Below, in pieces: positions 1-8,705 of a stretch of 64,000 bases of DNA. This DNA is from Campylobacter bilis (GTDB lineage: Bacteria > Campylobacterota > Campylobacteria > Campylobacterales > Campylobacteraceae). Under the pieces are notes generated by a model. It saw only the letters and a program-made list of their open reading frames with translations. It was not told where the DNA came from and did no database searches. Location: assembly GCF_016806695.1 (NCBI RefSeq), contig NZ_WUED01000007.1, forward strand, positions 33,340-97,339. Reading direction: 5' to 3'. The position numbers and the translations under genes were made by a program. Within the stretch, counting starts at the first letter, position 1. Every line of letters begins with the position of its first letter.

Positions 1-2673
1 AATGTAAGCGGAAAAGATGTTAATATCCAAGGTGATGAGGTTAATGTAGGCACACTTTTAGGTGTTGATGAAAAAGGCTCTCGCAATTCTATTAATAAAA
101 GTCAAATCAGTGGAAAAGATACTATTACCATTACTTCTAATAGGGATATAAATGTCAAAAACAGTGATGTTGTTGCAGATTCTGAAAATTCTAAAATCGT
201 GTTTAATTCTAAAGGAGGAAATGTTAATATAAGCAATGATTATTCTAATAAATCTTCTTTTAACAGTACGGAGACAGCCACACAAAAATCTAATACTTCA
301 ATAAACACAGATGAGGTTTTAAGCTCAAATGTTAAAGGAGGCACTGTAGATATCACTTCTAAAAAAGATGTTAATGTAGTTGGTAGTAATATAGATGCTA
401 ATCATGATATTAATGTTAATGCCAATAATGTCAACATAGCAGATGCACATGAAAATTCTCAAGTCACATTTGATGGAATACATTTGACAAAAACATCAAT
501 CACTTATGAAAATAGCAGCATAAAAAATTCTAAATCTGTGGGAAGTAATTTAAATTCTAAAGGCAATATTAATATCAATGCCAATAATGATTTAAATATT
601 GAAGGATCTAATTTACAAGCTCATGATTTAGCCGATTTAAAAGGTAAAAATATAAATATAAAAAATGGAGAAAATGAGATTTCTTATTCTTTAGATTCTT
701 CAGGTTTGCATATTTTAGGCTATCAACAAAACTCTGTGAGAAAAGACAGTTCTTTAGCAACTTCTTCTAATATTTCAGGTGATAAGTTGAATTTACAAGC
801 AGATAATAAAGCAACCATCACAGGAAGTAAACTAAATGGAGGAGATATTAATATAGATGCTAATGATGTCGATTTTGTAGCTGCTAAAAACACAACTCAT
901 ACCCAAAGTGATTCTTTATCTATAGGGGTATTTGCTAATGCTAATTTGGGTTTAGCTGGGCATGGAGTGAATGCTAGCTATAGCTTTGCACAACAAAAAT
1001 CAGGGGTTAATATCACTGATGGTTCTGAAAATGGAGAAAGGAATTTAGGATCTTCTGAAGTGGGATTAGAATTAGATAAAAGCAGTAAAACAGAGGATGA
1101 GACTTCTTATCTTTCTAATAATTTAAAAGGTTCTAATATCACTGTTAATGCTAAAAATGATTTGGATATAGGTGGGGCTGATTTTGATGCTAATAAGGAT
1201 ATCAATCTTAAAGGCGGAGAGATTAAAACCACTAAATATGAAGATACTAAAACTCAAAACACTACAGGTTTTGGCATCTATGTTAAAGAAAGAATTGAAT
1301 CAGGAGGCTTAGGAGTGGCTGCTATTAATCAAACAGCAGAGAATTTTAATGATAAACCAGCAGGTTCAAATTATGTATTGCCAGTGGTTCAAAGTGCTTC
1401 TAATGCAGTGAGTGTGCTTAATGATAATCTCATAGAAGCAAGTTCAGGTGAAACCATAGGTTTTAGATTCCATAAAGGCAACTCACAAAGTTCTAGTGAA
1501 AATACTTCTAAAATCCATGCAGGTGGCAAGGTAAATTTAGAAAGCACTAAAGGCGATATTGTTTTAAACGGTGTTGATGTAAGTGGGGATGAAATCAATG
1601 TCAAAGCAAAAGATAACTTTATAGCAAATGCTGCTAAAAAGACACATTCTTCTTCAGATTTATCCTTTGAAACAGCAATAACTAAAAAAACAACTGTGGG
1701 CTATAATTTGATTGATGGTGCAGATGTAGGAGGAGAGCTTGAAGGCTTTGCTAGTGGATCGCGTACTCATAAAGAAAATGTTCAATATCATAATGCACAA
1801 TTTAATGCCAATAATATTAGCGTTAGTACCGGTAAAGACGCTGTATTAAATGGTGCTAATATGAGAGCTTCTAATGATGTGCATTTAGATGTAGGAGGAA
1901 AATTAGAAGTTAAATCTTTAACAGATACTTCAAAATCTGAAAGACATAGTACTTTATTGGCAGGATCTATGGGCTTAGATTTGTCATCAAATCATATTAT
2001 TACAGGGGATTTTTCAGGAACAGTTGGCGTAGGATATTCTAAAAGTGATAATCAAACTGTAGGAACCCAAAGTGGCATTAGTGCGGGTAATGAACTAAGT
2101 GGCCATGTAAATGGGGATTTAGTATTAGAAGGGGGAATTTTAAATTCTGATGTTAAAAAAGGAAATTTAGCCCTTGGAGGAAGGGTTGTAAATTCTGATG
2201 TAAGTACCCAAGAAGAAAGTGATGGAGCTGATGTAGAAATTACAGGTGCAACAGGTCAATCTGCTTCAGCAACTGTTAGTATGGATGATCATATTGATAA
2301 AATAGGTATGGTTGATTCTGCAACTAATATTACTATCAATAATGAAAAAAGACATGGTTTAAGCGAGGATACTCAAAACACTCGACGTGAATATGATTAT
2401 TCTTGGTCTGGTGGTAATGTTAAAGTCAATCTTTCAGTTCCTAAAATAAAAGAGGGAATAAAACATTTTCTTAATAAAGTAAAGTCTGGTTCTAATTCTA
2501 GCGATAGTTCAAGTTCATCACAAGCATCTCATACTCATGAAAGTAGCCAAAGTGCCAATGCAAGTATTCAAAATACAAATGCAAGTACTCAAAATGTAAG
2601 TTCTAATGCCGATCACACATCAAATTCAGATCTAAGTTCTAATCACAATACTAAGATCCAAGGCTATAAGTGA
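1..2673 (+). CDS. FHA-like two-partner secretion exoprotein TpsA, 3' part (5' end outside window)
   Basis: The reading frame is open from base 1, so this is the C-terminal part (about 890 codons) of a larger protein. It consists of degenerate beta-helix repeats built on phrases such as GNININANNDLNI and GSNI, as in filamentous haemagglutinin/CdiA FHA-2 regions, and I see no cysteine. It ends in a Ser/Asn-rich low-complexity tail (last 70 residues) containing NAS repeats. No VENN pretoxin motif or recognisable toxin domain follows, and no immunity gene lies downstream. The stop codon overlaps the tpsB GTG start. Expected role is a secreted or surface adhesin/haemagglutinin exported by TpsB; a CdiA-like protein that has lost its toxin tip is an alternative. 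The N-terminal TPS signal cannot be seen here. Confidence 0.85.
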   Translation, partial: NVSGKDVNIQGDEVNVGTLLGVDEKGSRNSINKSQISGKDTITITSNRDINVKNSDVVADSENSKIVFNSKGGNVNISNDYSNKSSFNSTETATQKSNTSINTDEVLSSNVKGGTVDITSKKDVNVVGSNIDANHDINVNANNVNIADAHENSQVTFDGIHLTKTSITYENSSIKNSKSVGSNLNSKGNININANNDLNIEGSNLQAHDLADLKGKNINIKNGENEISYSLDSSGLHILGYQQNSVRKDSSLATSSNISGDKLNLQADNKATITGSKLNGGDINIDANDVDFVAAKNTTHTQSDSLSIGVFANANLGLAGHGVNASYSFAQQKSGVNITDGSENGERNLGSSEVGLELDKSSKTEDETSYLSNNLKGSNITVNAKNDLDIGGADFDANKDINLKGGEIKTTKYEDTKTQNTTGFGIYVKERIESGGLGVAAINQTAENFNDKPAGSNYVLPVVQSASNAVSVLNDNLIEASSGETIGFRFHKGNSQSSSENTSKIHAGGKVNLESTKGDIVLNGVDVSGDEINVKAKDNFIANAAKKTHSSSDLSFETAITKKTTVGYNLIDGADVGGELEGFASGSRTHKENVQYHNAQFNANNISVSTGKDAVLNGANMRASNDVHLDVGGKLEVKSLTDTSKSERHSTLLAGSMGLDLSSNHIITGDFSGTVGVGYSKSDNQTVGTQSGISAGNELSGHVNGDLVLEGGILNSDVKKGNLALGGRVVNSDVSTQEESDGADVEITGATGQSASATVSMDDHIDKIGMVDSATNITINNEKRHGLSEDTQNTRREYDYSWSGGNVKVNLSVPKIKEGIKHFLNKVKSGSNSSDSSSSSQASHTHESSQSANASIQNTNASTQNVSSNADHTSNSDLSSNHNTKIQGYK

Positions 2674-4319
2674 GGCTTGTTAAAATTGTATTTTTGTTTA
2701 TGAGTCATCTTTGCTTATTGCAAGCAGATGACTCAGCAAAGATGTTGAATTTATTAGATAAAAGACAACAGCAGTTGTACATACAAAAAGAATTTGATGA
2801 GTTAGAACGAAAACAGCGGCACAAGGAAGAAATTGCTTTAGAAAATGGAAATTTTGAAGACAAGATTTATATTTTTAAACAAATTCGATTTAAAAAACAA
2901 GATGCGCTTACTATGCAAGCTAACGCTATTTTGAAAAAATATATCAATCGATCTTTAAATGTCAGTGATATTTATAATATGATTAAAGAGCTTACGAATT
3001 TTATTGTTTCTAAAGGATATTCTACTTCAGGAGTGAGTATTGATAAGATAGATGAGGATAATCATATTCTCATGCTTGATTTAAAATACGGATTTGTTGG
3101 AGAGATTTATCTTAATGGGGATAATAATACGACAAGATTAGACTTTGGTGTGCCTTTAAAAAAAGGGGATAAGTTTAATATTTATGATTTAGATACAGGT
3201 ATAGAAAATTTAAACAATGGGGCTAAGGATGTTAAGATTTCAATAAAGGCTAGTGAGAATTATGATTATTCTGATATATTTATTGATAGTAAATCAAAGC
3301 CTATTGATATAGCATTTGATTTAGATAATAGTGGTAATAAAGACACAGGAGAATATAAGGTTGGTGCCCATGCTTTTTTGAAAAATGCTTTAAATCTTAA
3401 TGATTCTATGCAAGTGAGTTTTATTAAGAGTTTATTAAAAAATACAAAAGATTATAAGAATGTCTATGTGTTAAACTATATTTTACCTATACAAAGCTAT
3501 CAATTAAGCTATTCTTTACAATATAGTGATAATAAAAATGTAATTGAAGGTTATAATGATTCTTATATTATCAATAAAGACACAAGTTTAAGGCATAAAA
3601 TCACTTTAAAGAAAATTTTACACCGTACAAATACTGATAAATTTTCAATCTATGTTGATTTGGCTGTTAAAGATGATGCTAATGAGATTGATGATTTTCT
3701 TTTAAAAAGTTCAAGCGGTAGGTATTCAAGTTTGGCTAGTGGTATTGAGTACTCAACCATTGCATGGGATGGATTTTTGTTTTTGAATTTAGAGTATGAA
3801 AAGGGCGTTCCATTTTTAGGGGCTAAGAGAGATTGTGGAGATTCTTTATATAAGATAGAGTTTAATAAGGTGAATTTTAATTCAAGTTATAAAAAGAATT
3901 TTTACTTTAATGAAGATTTGGTATTTTTATACCAAGGCAGCATAGGGGGAAGCTATTCTAATGAACCTTTATTGTATGCTGATAAATTTTTAGTGGGTGA
4001 TGAGTATACTGTTAGGGGGTTTAAAGAAAGTTCAGCAGCACTAGATTATGGAGTATATGGTAATCACACGCTTTATTTGCAGTTTGCAAGTATGCCAAAA
4101 TATTTAAGGGCTTTACAACCTTTTATTGGCTTAGATATGGGGTATGGTAGGGATTATTTACTACCAAATAGAGACTTTTTAGCAGGTATTGCTTTTGGTT
4201 TTAGATACAATTTGGATAATTTTTCTTTGAATTTTACGGCGTCTAAAGCCTTGCACAAGTCTTCTAATATGCCAAGTGAGACTATGCCTATTTATCTTAG
4301 AGCTTCTATGTTTTTTTAA
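2670..4319 (+). CDS. Two-partner secretion outer-membrane transporter TpsB (ShlB/FhaC/CdiB family)
   Basis: Outer-membrane beta-barrel that exports the upstream TpsA protein. The GTG start overlaps the tpsA stop (GTGA) and has AAGG upstream. Residues 1-19 form a signal peptide ending near LLQA. A POTRA-like domain lies at about residues 75-160, followed by a ShlB-type barrel. The conserved L6-loop motif VRGF is at residues 447-450, and the protein ends in Phe (ASMFF), as expected of a BAM beta-signal. At 549 aa it is full length for the family. N153 sits in a D-N-N-T-T context that matches the Campylobacter PglB N-glycosylation sequon. The order A then B is less usual than B then A. No other partner gene is visible. 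Confidence 0.88.
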   Translation: MRLVKIVFLFMSHLCLLQADDSAKMLNLLDKRQQQLYIQKEFDELERKQRHKEEIALENGNFEDKIYIFKQIRFKKQDALTMQANAILKKYINRSLNVSDIYNMIKELTNFIVSKGYSTSGVSIDKIDEDNHILMLDLKYGFVGEIYLNGDNNTTRLDFGVPLKKGDKFNIYDLDTGIENLNNGAKDVKISIKASENYDYSDIFIDSKSKPIDIAFDLDNSGNKDTGEYKVGAHAFLKNALNLNDSMQVSFIKSLLKNTKDYKNVYVLNYILPIQSYQLSYSLQYSDNKNVIEGYNDSYIINKDTSLRHKITLKKILHRTNTDKFSIYVDLAVKDDANEIDDFLLKSSSGRYSSLASGIEYSTIAWDGFLFLNLEYEKGVPFLGAKRDCGDSLYKIEFNKVNFNSSYKKNFYFNEDLVFLYQGSIGGSYSNEPLLYADKFLVGDEYTVRGFKESSAALDYGVYGNHTLYLQFASMPKYLRALQPFIGLDMGYGRDYLLPNRDFLAGIAFGFRYNLDNFSLNFTASKALHKSSNMPSETMPIYLRASMFF

Positions 4320-4320
4320 T

Positions 4321-5304
4321 TTAAGAGATGAAAAACTCGGCTATATTTTTTTTATCTTCAAAAGCTATGCTTTTATAACTTTGATTTTTAAAGCCAAGTT
4401 CATAGCTTTTGCCCACTTCGTGTTTACTATAGCTTAGGGCGATTTTTAGAGCGAGTTCTAAGTCTTTATTTGAAATTTTTTCATCCACTAAAGAATAAGC
4501 ACCTATTAAATCTTTAAGATCTATGGCTTCATATTTTGGGGTTTTTAAAGCTTTTAAAAGTGTATTTTCTAATTCATTGCGTCCTATAATCATTTTAGAG
4601 CCTTCAGGCAGTCTTAAATGGCGTCCGTATTTTAAGAGTTGTGCGTCATTAACTTGCATGTCTTTATCAAATTCTATAAAATCGCGGATTTTTTTAGCAA
4701 AACTATTAAGTGTTAGTAAGCATCCGCCTCCAGGGCTTTCAAAATCTTCTAGGCCGAAGAGTTGTGCTAACTCAAGTTGTCTTTTGCGACTCCTTCCGCT
4801 GATATTTTCGAGTTTTTCTCTATCGACCCAGCCTTCTCTTTCGGGTTTGGTTAAGGGAAGATTTTTTGCACACATAGGGCGTAAGATTAAATCCTCTTCA
4901 TCTAAAGCGAGTTTTTTAACCTTAGCCATAGCATCGCCTCTTTGACTCATAGGTCTTTGTCCTAAGACTTCCCCTGTGATGATAAAGTTTGCTTTTTCTT
5001 CTTTTAGCATTGAAAGTGCGGTTTTAAACATAAAAGCATGGCAGTCTATACAAGGGTTAAAATGCTTTCCATAGCCATATTGTGGATTAAAAAGCACTTG
5101 TTGAAGATAGGCATTTCTCACATCTATCATTTCAAAATCTGCACCCACCATTGCGGCACGTTTTTTCATAATCTCACTTTTATCGCTTGTACTTCCAAAG
5201 CCTATGTTGATATTAAGAGCTTTAACTTCTATGCCTTGTAAAGTAATGAGTTTCATTGCAAGCATACTATCAAGTCCACCGCTAAAAAGAGCCAATGCTT
5301 TCAT
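4321..5304 (-). CDS. PP-loop ATPase, MnmA/ThiI-like (Cj1633-type)
   Basis: A predicted N-type ATP pyrophosphatase: the N-terminus carries the PP-loop SGGLDS at residues 8-13. CIDCHAF near residue 85 and GGGCLLT near residue 190 resemble cysteines used in tRNA thiolation enzymes. I chose ATG at 5304 because it follows AAGGAAAAA and begins directly with the PP-loop strand; the frame extends 16 codons further upstream without a good ribosome site. The C-terminal third is helical and not recognised. The family suggests tRNA sulfur transfer or adenylation, but the substrate is not known. It converges on tpsB with one base between stops. Confidence 0.7.
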   Translation of the reverse strand: MKALALFSGGLDSMLAMKLITLQGIEVKALNINIGFGSTSDKSEIMKKRAAMVGADFEMIDVRNAYLQQVLFNPQYGYGKHFNPCIDCHAFMFKTALSMLKEEKANFIITGEVLGQRPMSQRGDAMAKVKKLALDEEDLILRPMCAKNLPLTKPEREGWVDREKLENISGRSRKRQLELAQLFGLEDFESPGGGCLLTLNSFAKKIRDFIEFDKDMQVNDAQLLKYGRHLRLPEGSKMIIGRNELENTLLKALKTPKYEAIDLKDLIGAYSLVDEKISNKDLELALKIALSYSKHEVGKSYELGFKNQSYKSIAFEDKKNIAEFFIS

Positions 5305-5575
5305 TTTTTCCTTTCTGATTTTATGGAGTGTAAAAGATGTAATTTTAACCAAAAATTTTTAAAATAAGCATGGCTTGATGCTAAAAATGACTTTATTTTA
5401 AATATTTTGGTTTAAAGGATTTAAAAATAATAATTTGGGAAAATTAGTAGCGAAGCCTTGTTTTAAACCAAAACTTTGTAGATAAAAGTAACAAAAATTA
5501 TATTTAATGATTTATCCTTTTTTGCAATTTTATTAAGATTTGAAATTTAAGATCTTAGTGTAGTAAAATCAAAGT
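5305..5575. other. Gene-free stretch with a 12-bp inverted repeat
   Basis: No plausible coding frame. It holds an inverted repeat, TTTTGGTTTAAA (5405-5416) and TTTAAACCAAAA (5462-5473), separated by 45 bp. As I recall the C. jejuni reference, one or two small genes (Cj1631/Cj1632) occupy this position, so the stretch may mark a deletion. Confidence 0.4.
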
Positions 5576-6211
5576 CTAGCTTAACTCATAAGCTATAGGC
5601 AAAATTATTTTTAAATCGTTTTCATAGTAAGGAAAATAAAGCGAAGCTTTGCGTATGCTTTTTAAAGCACTTTTGTCTAATAAATCATATCCTGAGCTTT
5701 GGATGATTTTTAGATCTTTTAAACCTTTGTTTTTTGTCCATAAAAATTCTACTTTTACTATGCCTTGCATACGCATTTTTCTTGCTTGTTTAGGATAAAT
5801 TTGTGCTTGTTGTATGGCTTGTTGGATTTGCTTTAATAAAGAGGGATTGTTTTGTTCTTGTTTTAATGAAATGTTTTGAGTGTTAGAGGCATTACTTGGT
5901 TTAAATGCTTTGGGATTTTGAGTTGAGCTAATAAGAGGATGTGATGGTGCTGGGATCTTTGCTTTTTTTGGAAGTTGATGGGTTTTTGTGATTTTTGGTG
6001 TTTCTTGCTTGGTAATGGTTTTTAGATTTTGAATTTCTTTTGTGGGATTTGAGTGTATAAATTGTTTGATTGCTAAAGCAAAGCTGTCTTCTTTTTTTAT
6101 TTGTGTTTTAAATAAATTATTAGAATGTAAAAGGATTAAAATCAAAGGCATAAAAGCTAGGCAAGCTATGTAAAAGGCTTGATATTTGTGATGGGAAAAT
6201 AACTTTTTCAT
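5576..6211 (-). CDS. tonB: TonB energy transducer
   Basis: Periplasm-spanning protein that carries proton-motive energy from ExbB/ExbD to outer-membrane receptors such as ChuA. It has one N-terminal membrane anchor (about residues 13-30), a Lys/Pro/Gln/Asn-rich linker (about 50-125) and a C-terminal TonB domain (about 130-211) containing MQGIVKVEF and SGYDLLDKSALKSI. The 211 aa length is usual for a small epsilonproteobacterial TonB. The start codon abuts the exbD stop with no gap. As last gene of exbB-exbD-tonB it should share the Fur-like control upstream. It corresponds to the tonB2 set of C. jejuni. Confidence 0.93.
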   Translation of the reverse strand: MKKLFSHHKYQAFYIACLAFMPLILILLHSNNLFKTQIKKEDSFALAIKQFIHSNPTKEIQNLKTITKQETPKITKTHQLPKKAKIPAPSHPLISSTQNPKAFKPSNASNTQNISLKQEQNNPSLLKQIQQAIQQAQIYPKQARKMRMQGIVKVEFLWTKNKGLKDLKIIQSSGYDLLDKSALKSIRKASLYFPYYENDLKIILPIAYELS

Positions 6212-6598
6212 TTATATTTTCTCTGTGAGGATTTGAAAATTTTCATGTTCATGGGCTTTTAATAAATCTATGATTTTTATAAAGCTTTCAAATTTAGCAT
6301 TTTTATCACTTTTTAATTCTACTAAGGTTGTTTTATCAAGTGAAGCAATAGCGGCTTTAATTTGCTTAAGATCGCTTAATTTATCCTCTAAATAAAAAGA
6401 GTTTTTTTCATCGATAATAATAAGGAGTTTTTTGGTATTATCATTGATATTAATGGCGTTTTGACTTGAAGGCAGATTGATACGGATTTTTCCTTGTGCG
6501 ATAAAGCTTGAAGTGCTAAGCACTATAGCAAGTAAAACAAGCATAATGTCTATAAAAGGGATTATATTTAAACCTTCATTTTTAGGGAGTTTAAGCAT
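6212..6598 (-). CDS. exbD: ExbD, TonB-system proton channel subunit
   Basis: Inner-membrane partner of ExbB. It has a single transmembrane helix preceded by NEGLNIIPFIDIMLVLL, in which the conserved Asp needed for proton movement is visible, followed by a periplasmic domain. ATG at 6598 is preferred: it starts at MLKLPKNEG as in other ExbD proteins, leaves an 8-nt overlap with exbB, and has AAGG upstream. A start at 6619 would overlap exbB by 29 nt and add seven residues. It is directly followed by tonB. Confidence 0.92.
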   Translation of the reverse strand: MLKLPKNEGLNIIPFIDIMLVLLAIVLSTSSFIAQGKIRINLPSSQNAININDNTKKLLIIIDEKNSFYLEDKLSDLKQIKAAIASLDKTTLVELKSDKNAKFESFIKIIDLLKAHEHENFQILTEKI

Positions 6599-7016
6599 TT
6601 TTGCTAGCCTTATAAGCATTGCTTAAAAGTGAAATTTTGCGCAATAAGGCATTGTATGCCATAAGGGATGGAATGGCTATTAAAAGACCTAAAGCTGTAG
6701 CTTTTAATGCTAAAGATAGGCCTATAAGTACAGATTTTAACTCAATATTAGATTCTAAACCCATTTCATAAAATGTGATCATAATGCCTATAACAGTACC
6801 TAAAAGTCCTATATAAGGAGCATTAGAATAAATAATATATAATGAGGTTAAATTTTCACTAATAGCATCATCAAATTGCTCTTGATTATCATAATTTTTA
6901 AAATCAAGTTTTTTGAAAAAAAGTATTCTTTCAATAACACACCAAAAGGCTATAAATGCCATAATTCCAAGAATTATAAAGATAATTAAGTCAATATAAT
7001 CTTTTAAAAATTCCAT
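6591..7016 (-). CDS. exbB: ExbB, TonB-system proton channel subunit
   Basis: MotA/TolQ/ExbB-family inner-membrane protein, about 141 aa, with three hydrophobic segments (near residues 10-30, 65-85 and 100-120). The signature APYIGLLGTVIGIM is present. ATG at 7016 has GGAG eight bases upstream; the frame also offers an in-frame TTG four codons earlier, which would place the start inside that ribosome site. It is the first gene of exbB-exbD-tonB, transcribed away from a Fur-like box at 7071-7100, so iron repression is likely. Confidence 0.92.
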   Translation of the reverse strand: MEFLKDYIDLIIFIILGIMAFIAFWCVIERILFFKKLDFKNYDNQEQFDDAISENLTSLYIIYSNAPYIGLLGTVIGIMITFYEMGLESNIELKSVLIGLSLALKATALGLLIAIPSLMAYNALLRKISLLSNAYKASKNA

Positions 7017-7070
7017 GGTGTACTCCAAAAATTTGTAATGAATTTTGAAAAATTATACTTTAAAAAAATA

Positions 7071-7100
7071 AATTTATAATTAATATCAATTATCATAAAT
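7071..7100 (-). promoter_or_regulatory. Probable Fur box in the exbB / DUF4261 gene divergent region
   Basis: The sequence contains AATTAATATCAATTATCATAA, a good but imperfect match to the Fur consensus of repeated ATAAT/ATTAT units, between divergent exbB and the gene at 7170. It would most naturally control exbB-exbD-tonB. Confidence 0.55.
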
Positions 7101-7120
7101 CTTCTAGTTTTTTATTAAGT

Positions 7121-7126
7121 TATAAT
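7121..7126 (+). promoter_or_regulatory. Candidate -10 element for the DUF4261-like gene
   Basis: TATAAT preceded by AAGT, 43 bases before the ATG at 7170. This is a typical Campylobacter sigma-70 -10 box in an AT-rich upstream region without a clear -35. Confidence 0.45.
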
Positions 7127-7169
7127 TTTTAAAATATCTTTTGTAAAAATTTTTCACAAAGGTAAAAAT

Positions 7170-7913
7170 ATGACTACAGATTTAAACCACAATTTTACTT
7201 CTTTTGTCCTTTTAGAGCAAATGGATTTTGATTTTGCAAAATTGAAAAAAAAGCTAGAAGAGAAATTAGATATAAAAATAGCTGATGATAATTTTAGTGA
7301 AGAAGGGGTGATTTTTTATTATAAAAATATTTTAGTTACTTTAAATTTGATTAAGCATCCTATACCTAATAATGAAGCACAATATTATGCAAATTTTAAT
7401 TTTATGTGGAAAGATGCCTTAGAGCAAACCCAAAAACATAAAGCCCATCTTCTTATAGCCGTATTAAGCCAAGATCAAAGTAAAATCGATCAGGCTAGAG
7501 TTTTTACACAAATTGCAGCTTTGTGTTTAGAAGATAAGTATGCTTTGGGTTTTTACACGGGTGCTGTTGTTTTACACCCTCGTTTTTATATAGAAAATGC
7601 AAAAATGCTAGATGATAATCGTTTGCCTGTGTATAATTGGATATATCTTAGTGTTTATCCAGGTGAAAAAGGCAATAATGCCTATACTTATGGACTTAGA
7701 AATTTTGATAAATTAGAATTTGAAGTTTGTGATGCTAATATAGAAGAAAAAGAACTTTTCTTTTGCATTTATGATATTATCTTGCATATTTTAACTTATG
7801 ATATTGATTTAAAAGATAAGGATAGTTTAAAACTAGAAGGGGGTAAAAAAATAACTTTTATTAAAAGTCCAGGCTTAGGTGTTGAAGGTGAAAGTTTAAA
7901 GATTATTTTTTGA
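7170..7913 (+). CDS. DUF4261-like cytoplasmic protein (Cj1627-type)
   Basis: A 247-aa soluble protein with no signal peptide or membrane helix. Residues 50-120 carry YYKNILVTLNLIKHPIPN and HKAHLLIAVLSQD, and the C-terminus ends in a strand-rich part. This resembles the DUF4261 family, whose function is unknown. It has its own -10 element and lies between the exbB operator and a periplasmic PepSY-like gene. Whether it shares iron regulation with divergent exbB is open. Confidence 0.6.
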   Translation: MTTDLNHNFTSFVLLEQMDFDFAKLKKKLEEKLDIKIADDNFSEEGVIFYYKNILVTLNLIKHPIPNNEAQYYANFNFMWKDALEQTQKHKAHLLIAVLSQDQSKIDQARVFTQIAALCLEDKYALGFYTGAVVLHPRFYIENAKMLDDNRLPVYNWIYLSVYPGEKGNNAYTYGLRNFDKLEFEVCDANIEEKELFFCIYDIILHILTYDIDLKDKDSLKLEGGKKITFIKSPGLGVEGESLKIIF

Positions 7914-7978
7914 GTTTCACACTCACTTCACAGTTTTTAGTTAAACTTTTATTATAAATATAAAAAGGAGAATTTTTA

Positions 7979-8395
7979 ATGAAATTGAAATCAATTTTAC
8001 TCGCTGTTTTAGCTACTACTGTGCTTTTAGCTAAAGACATAACCATTCCTTTTAATGAACTGCCAAAAAATACCCAAGAATTTATTTTTGAAAATTTTGG
8101 AAAGGATAAAATTGCTTTAGCAAAAAAGGATAGGGATTCTTATGAAGTGGTTTTAAAGGATGGCACTGAAATAGACTTTATGCTTAATGGAGAATGGAAA
8201 GAGCTTGATGGAAAGCATAAGGCTTTACCTTATAGTATCTTGCCTTTAATTATGGAAAAAATAAGTGCGACTGAGTCAAACGCACAAATTCTTGAACTTA
8301 GCAAAAAAACTAATGGTTATAAATTTAAATTGAGTAATGGTATGGAAATTTATACTGACACTCAAGGGAATATTTTAAGAAAAAAGCTAGATTGA
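7979..8395 (+). CDS. Periplasmic PepSY-like protein (Cj1626-type)
   Basis: 138 aa with a clear signal peptide (residues 1-18, ending LLAK). The mature part looks like two related units: one around FENFGKDKIALAKKD...YEVVLKDGTEIDF and a second around ILELSKKTNGYKFKLSNGMEIYTDTQG. This is the pattern of PepSY-like (DUF2874) beta-lactamase-inhibitor-fold domains. Ribosome site AAAGGAG precedes the ATG at 7979. No enzymatic residues are recognisable; a binding or inhibitory role in the periplasm is inference only. Confidence 0.65.
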   Translation: MKLKSILLAVLATTVLLAKDITIPFNELPKNTQEFIFENFGKDKIALAKKDRDSYEVVLKDGTEIDFMLNGEWKELDGKHKALPYSILPLIMEKISATESNAQILELSKKTNGYKFKLSNGMEIYTDTQGNILRKKLD

Positions 8396-8705
8396 GTAGG
8401 ATAAATTTTTGAGAAATAAATTGAAAAATATTGCTTTTTAAAAATTTCAATTGACTTAAAATTTATTTTCTCATTCAATTTAGCAATTTTTACCCAGATT
8501 ATAAAAATAATCTTTAAATATCTTCAATATAATATTTAAATATAACACAAATAAAATTGTCACTTTGGTGGCATTTATATTGCTCTAGAGGCAATTTACA
8601 AAATGTTACATAAATTATCAAAAAATGCTTAAAAATTTGATAGTTTATTAACAACTATGTTACAATAGATTTATTTACGCTCTATTAAATTTTTAAGGAA
8701 AATAT
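8396..8705. other. 310-bp gene-free region upstream of sdaC, with a short dyad
   Basis: No coding frame of note. It is extremely AT-rich and contains an imperfect dyad TTGCTCTAGAGGCAA at 8580-8594, about 110 bp upstream of the sdaC start, which could be an operator. A long leader for sdaC or a small RNA is possible but not demonstrable here. Confidence 0.4.

Noticed and set aside
58..285. 75-aa open frame opposite the tpsA 5' part
   Set aside because: Antisense to the strongly repetitive exoprotein coding frame, no ribosome site, and Phe/Ile-rich composition typical of AT-rich shadow frames.
1..2673. CdiA toxin (contact-dependent inhibition)
   Set aside because: No VENN motif, no toxin-like C-terminal domain and no small immunity gene; tpsB follows directly. 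Kept as a weaker alternative only.
4523..4945. 140-aa frame opposite the PP-loop gene
   Set aside because: Lies entirely within a conserved coding gene on the other strand and has no family features.
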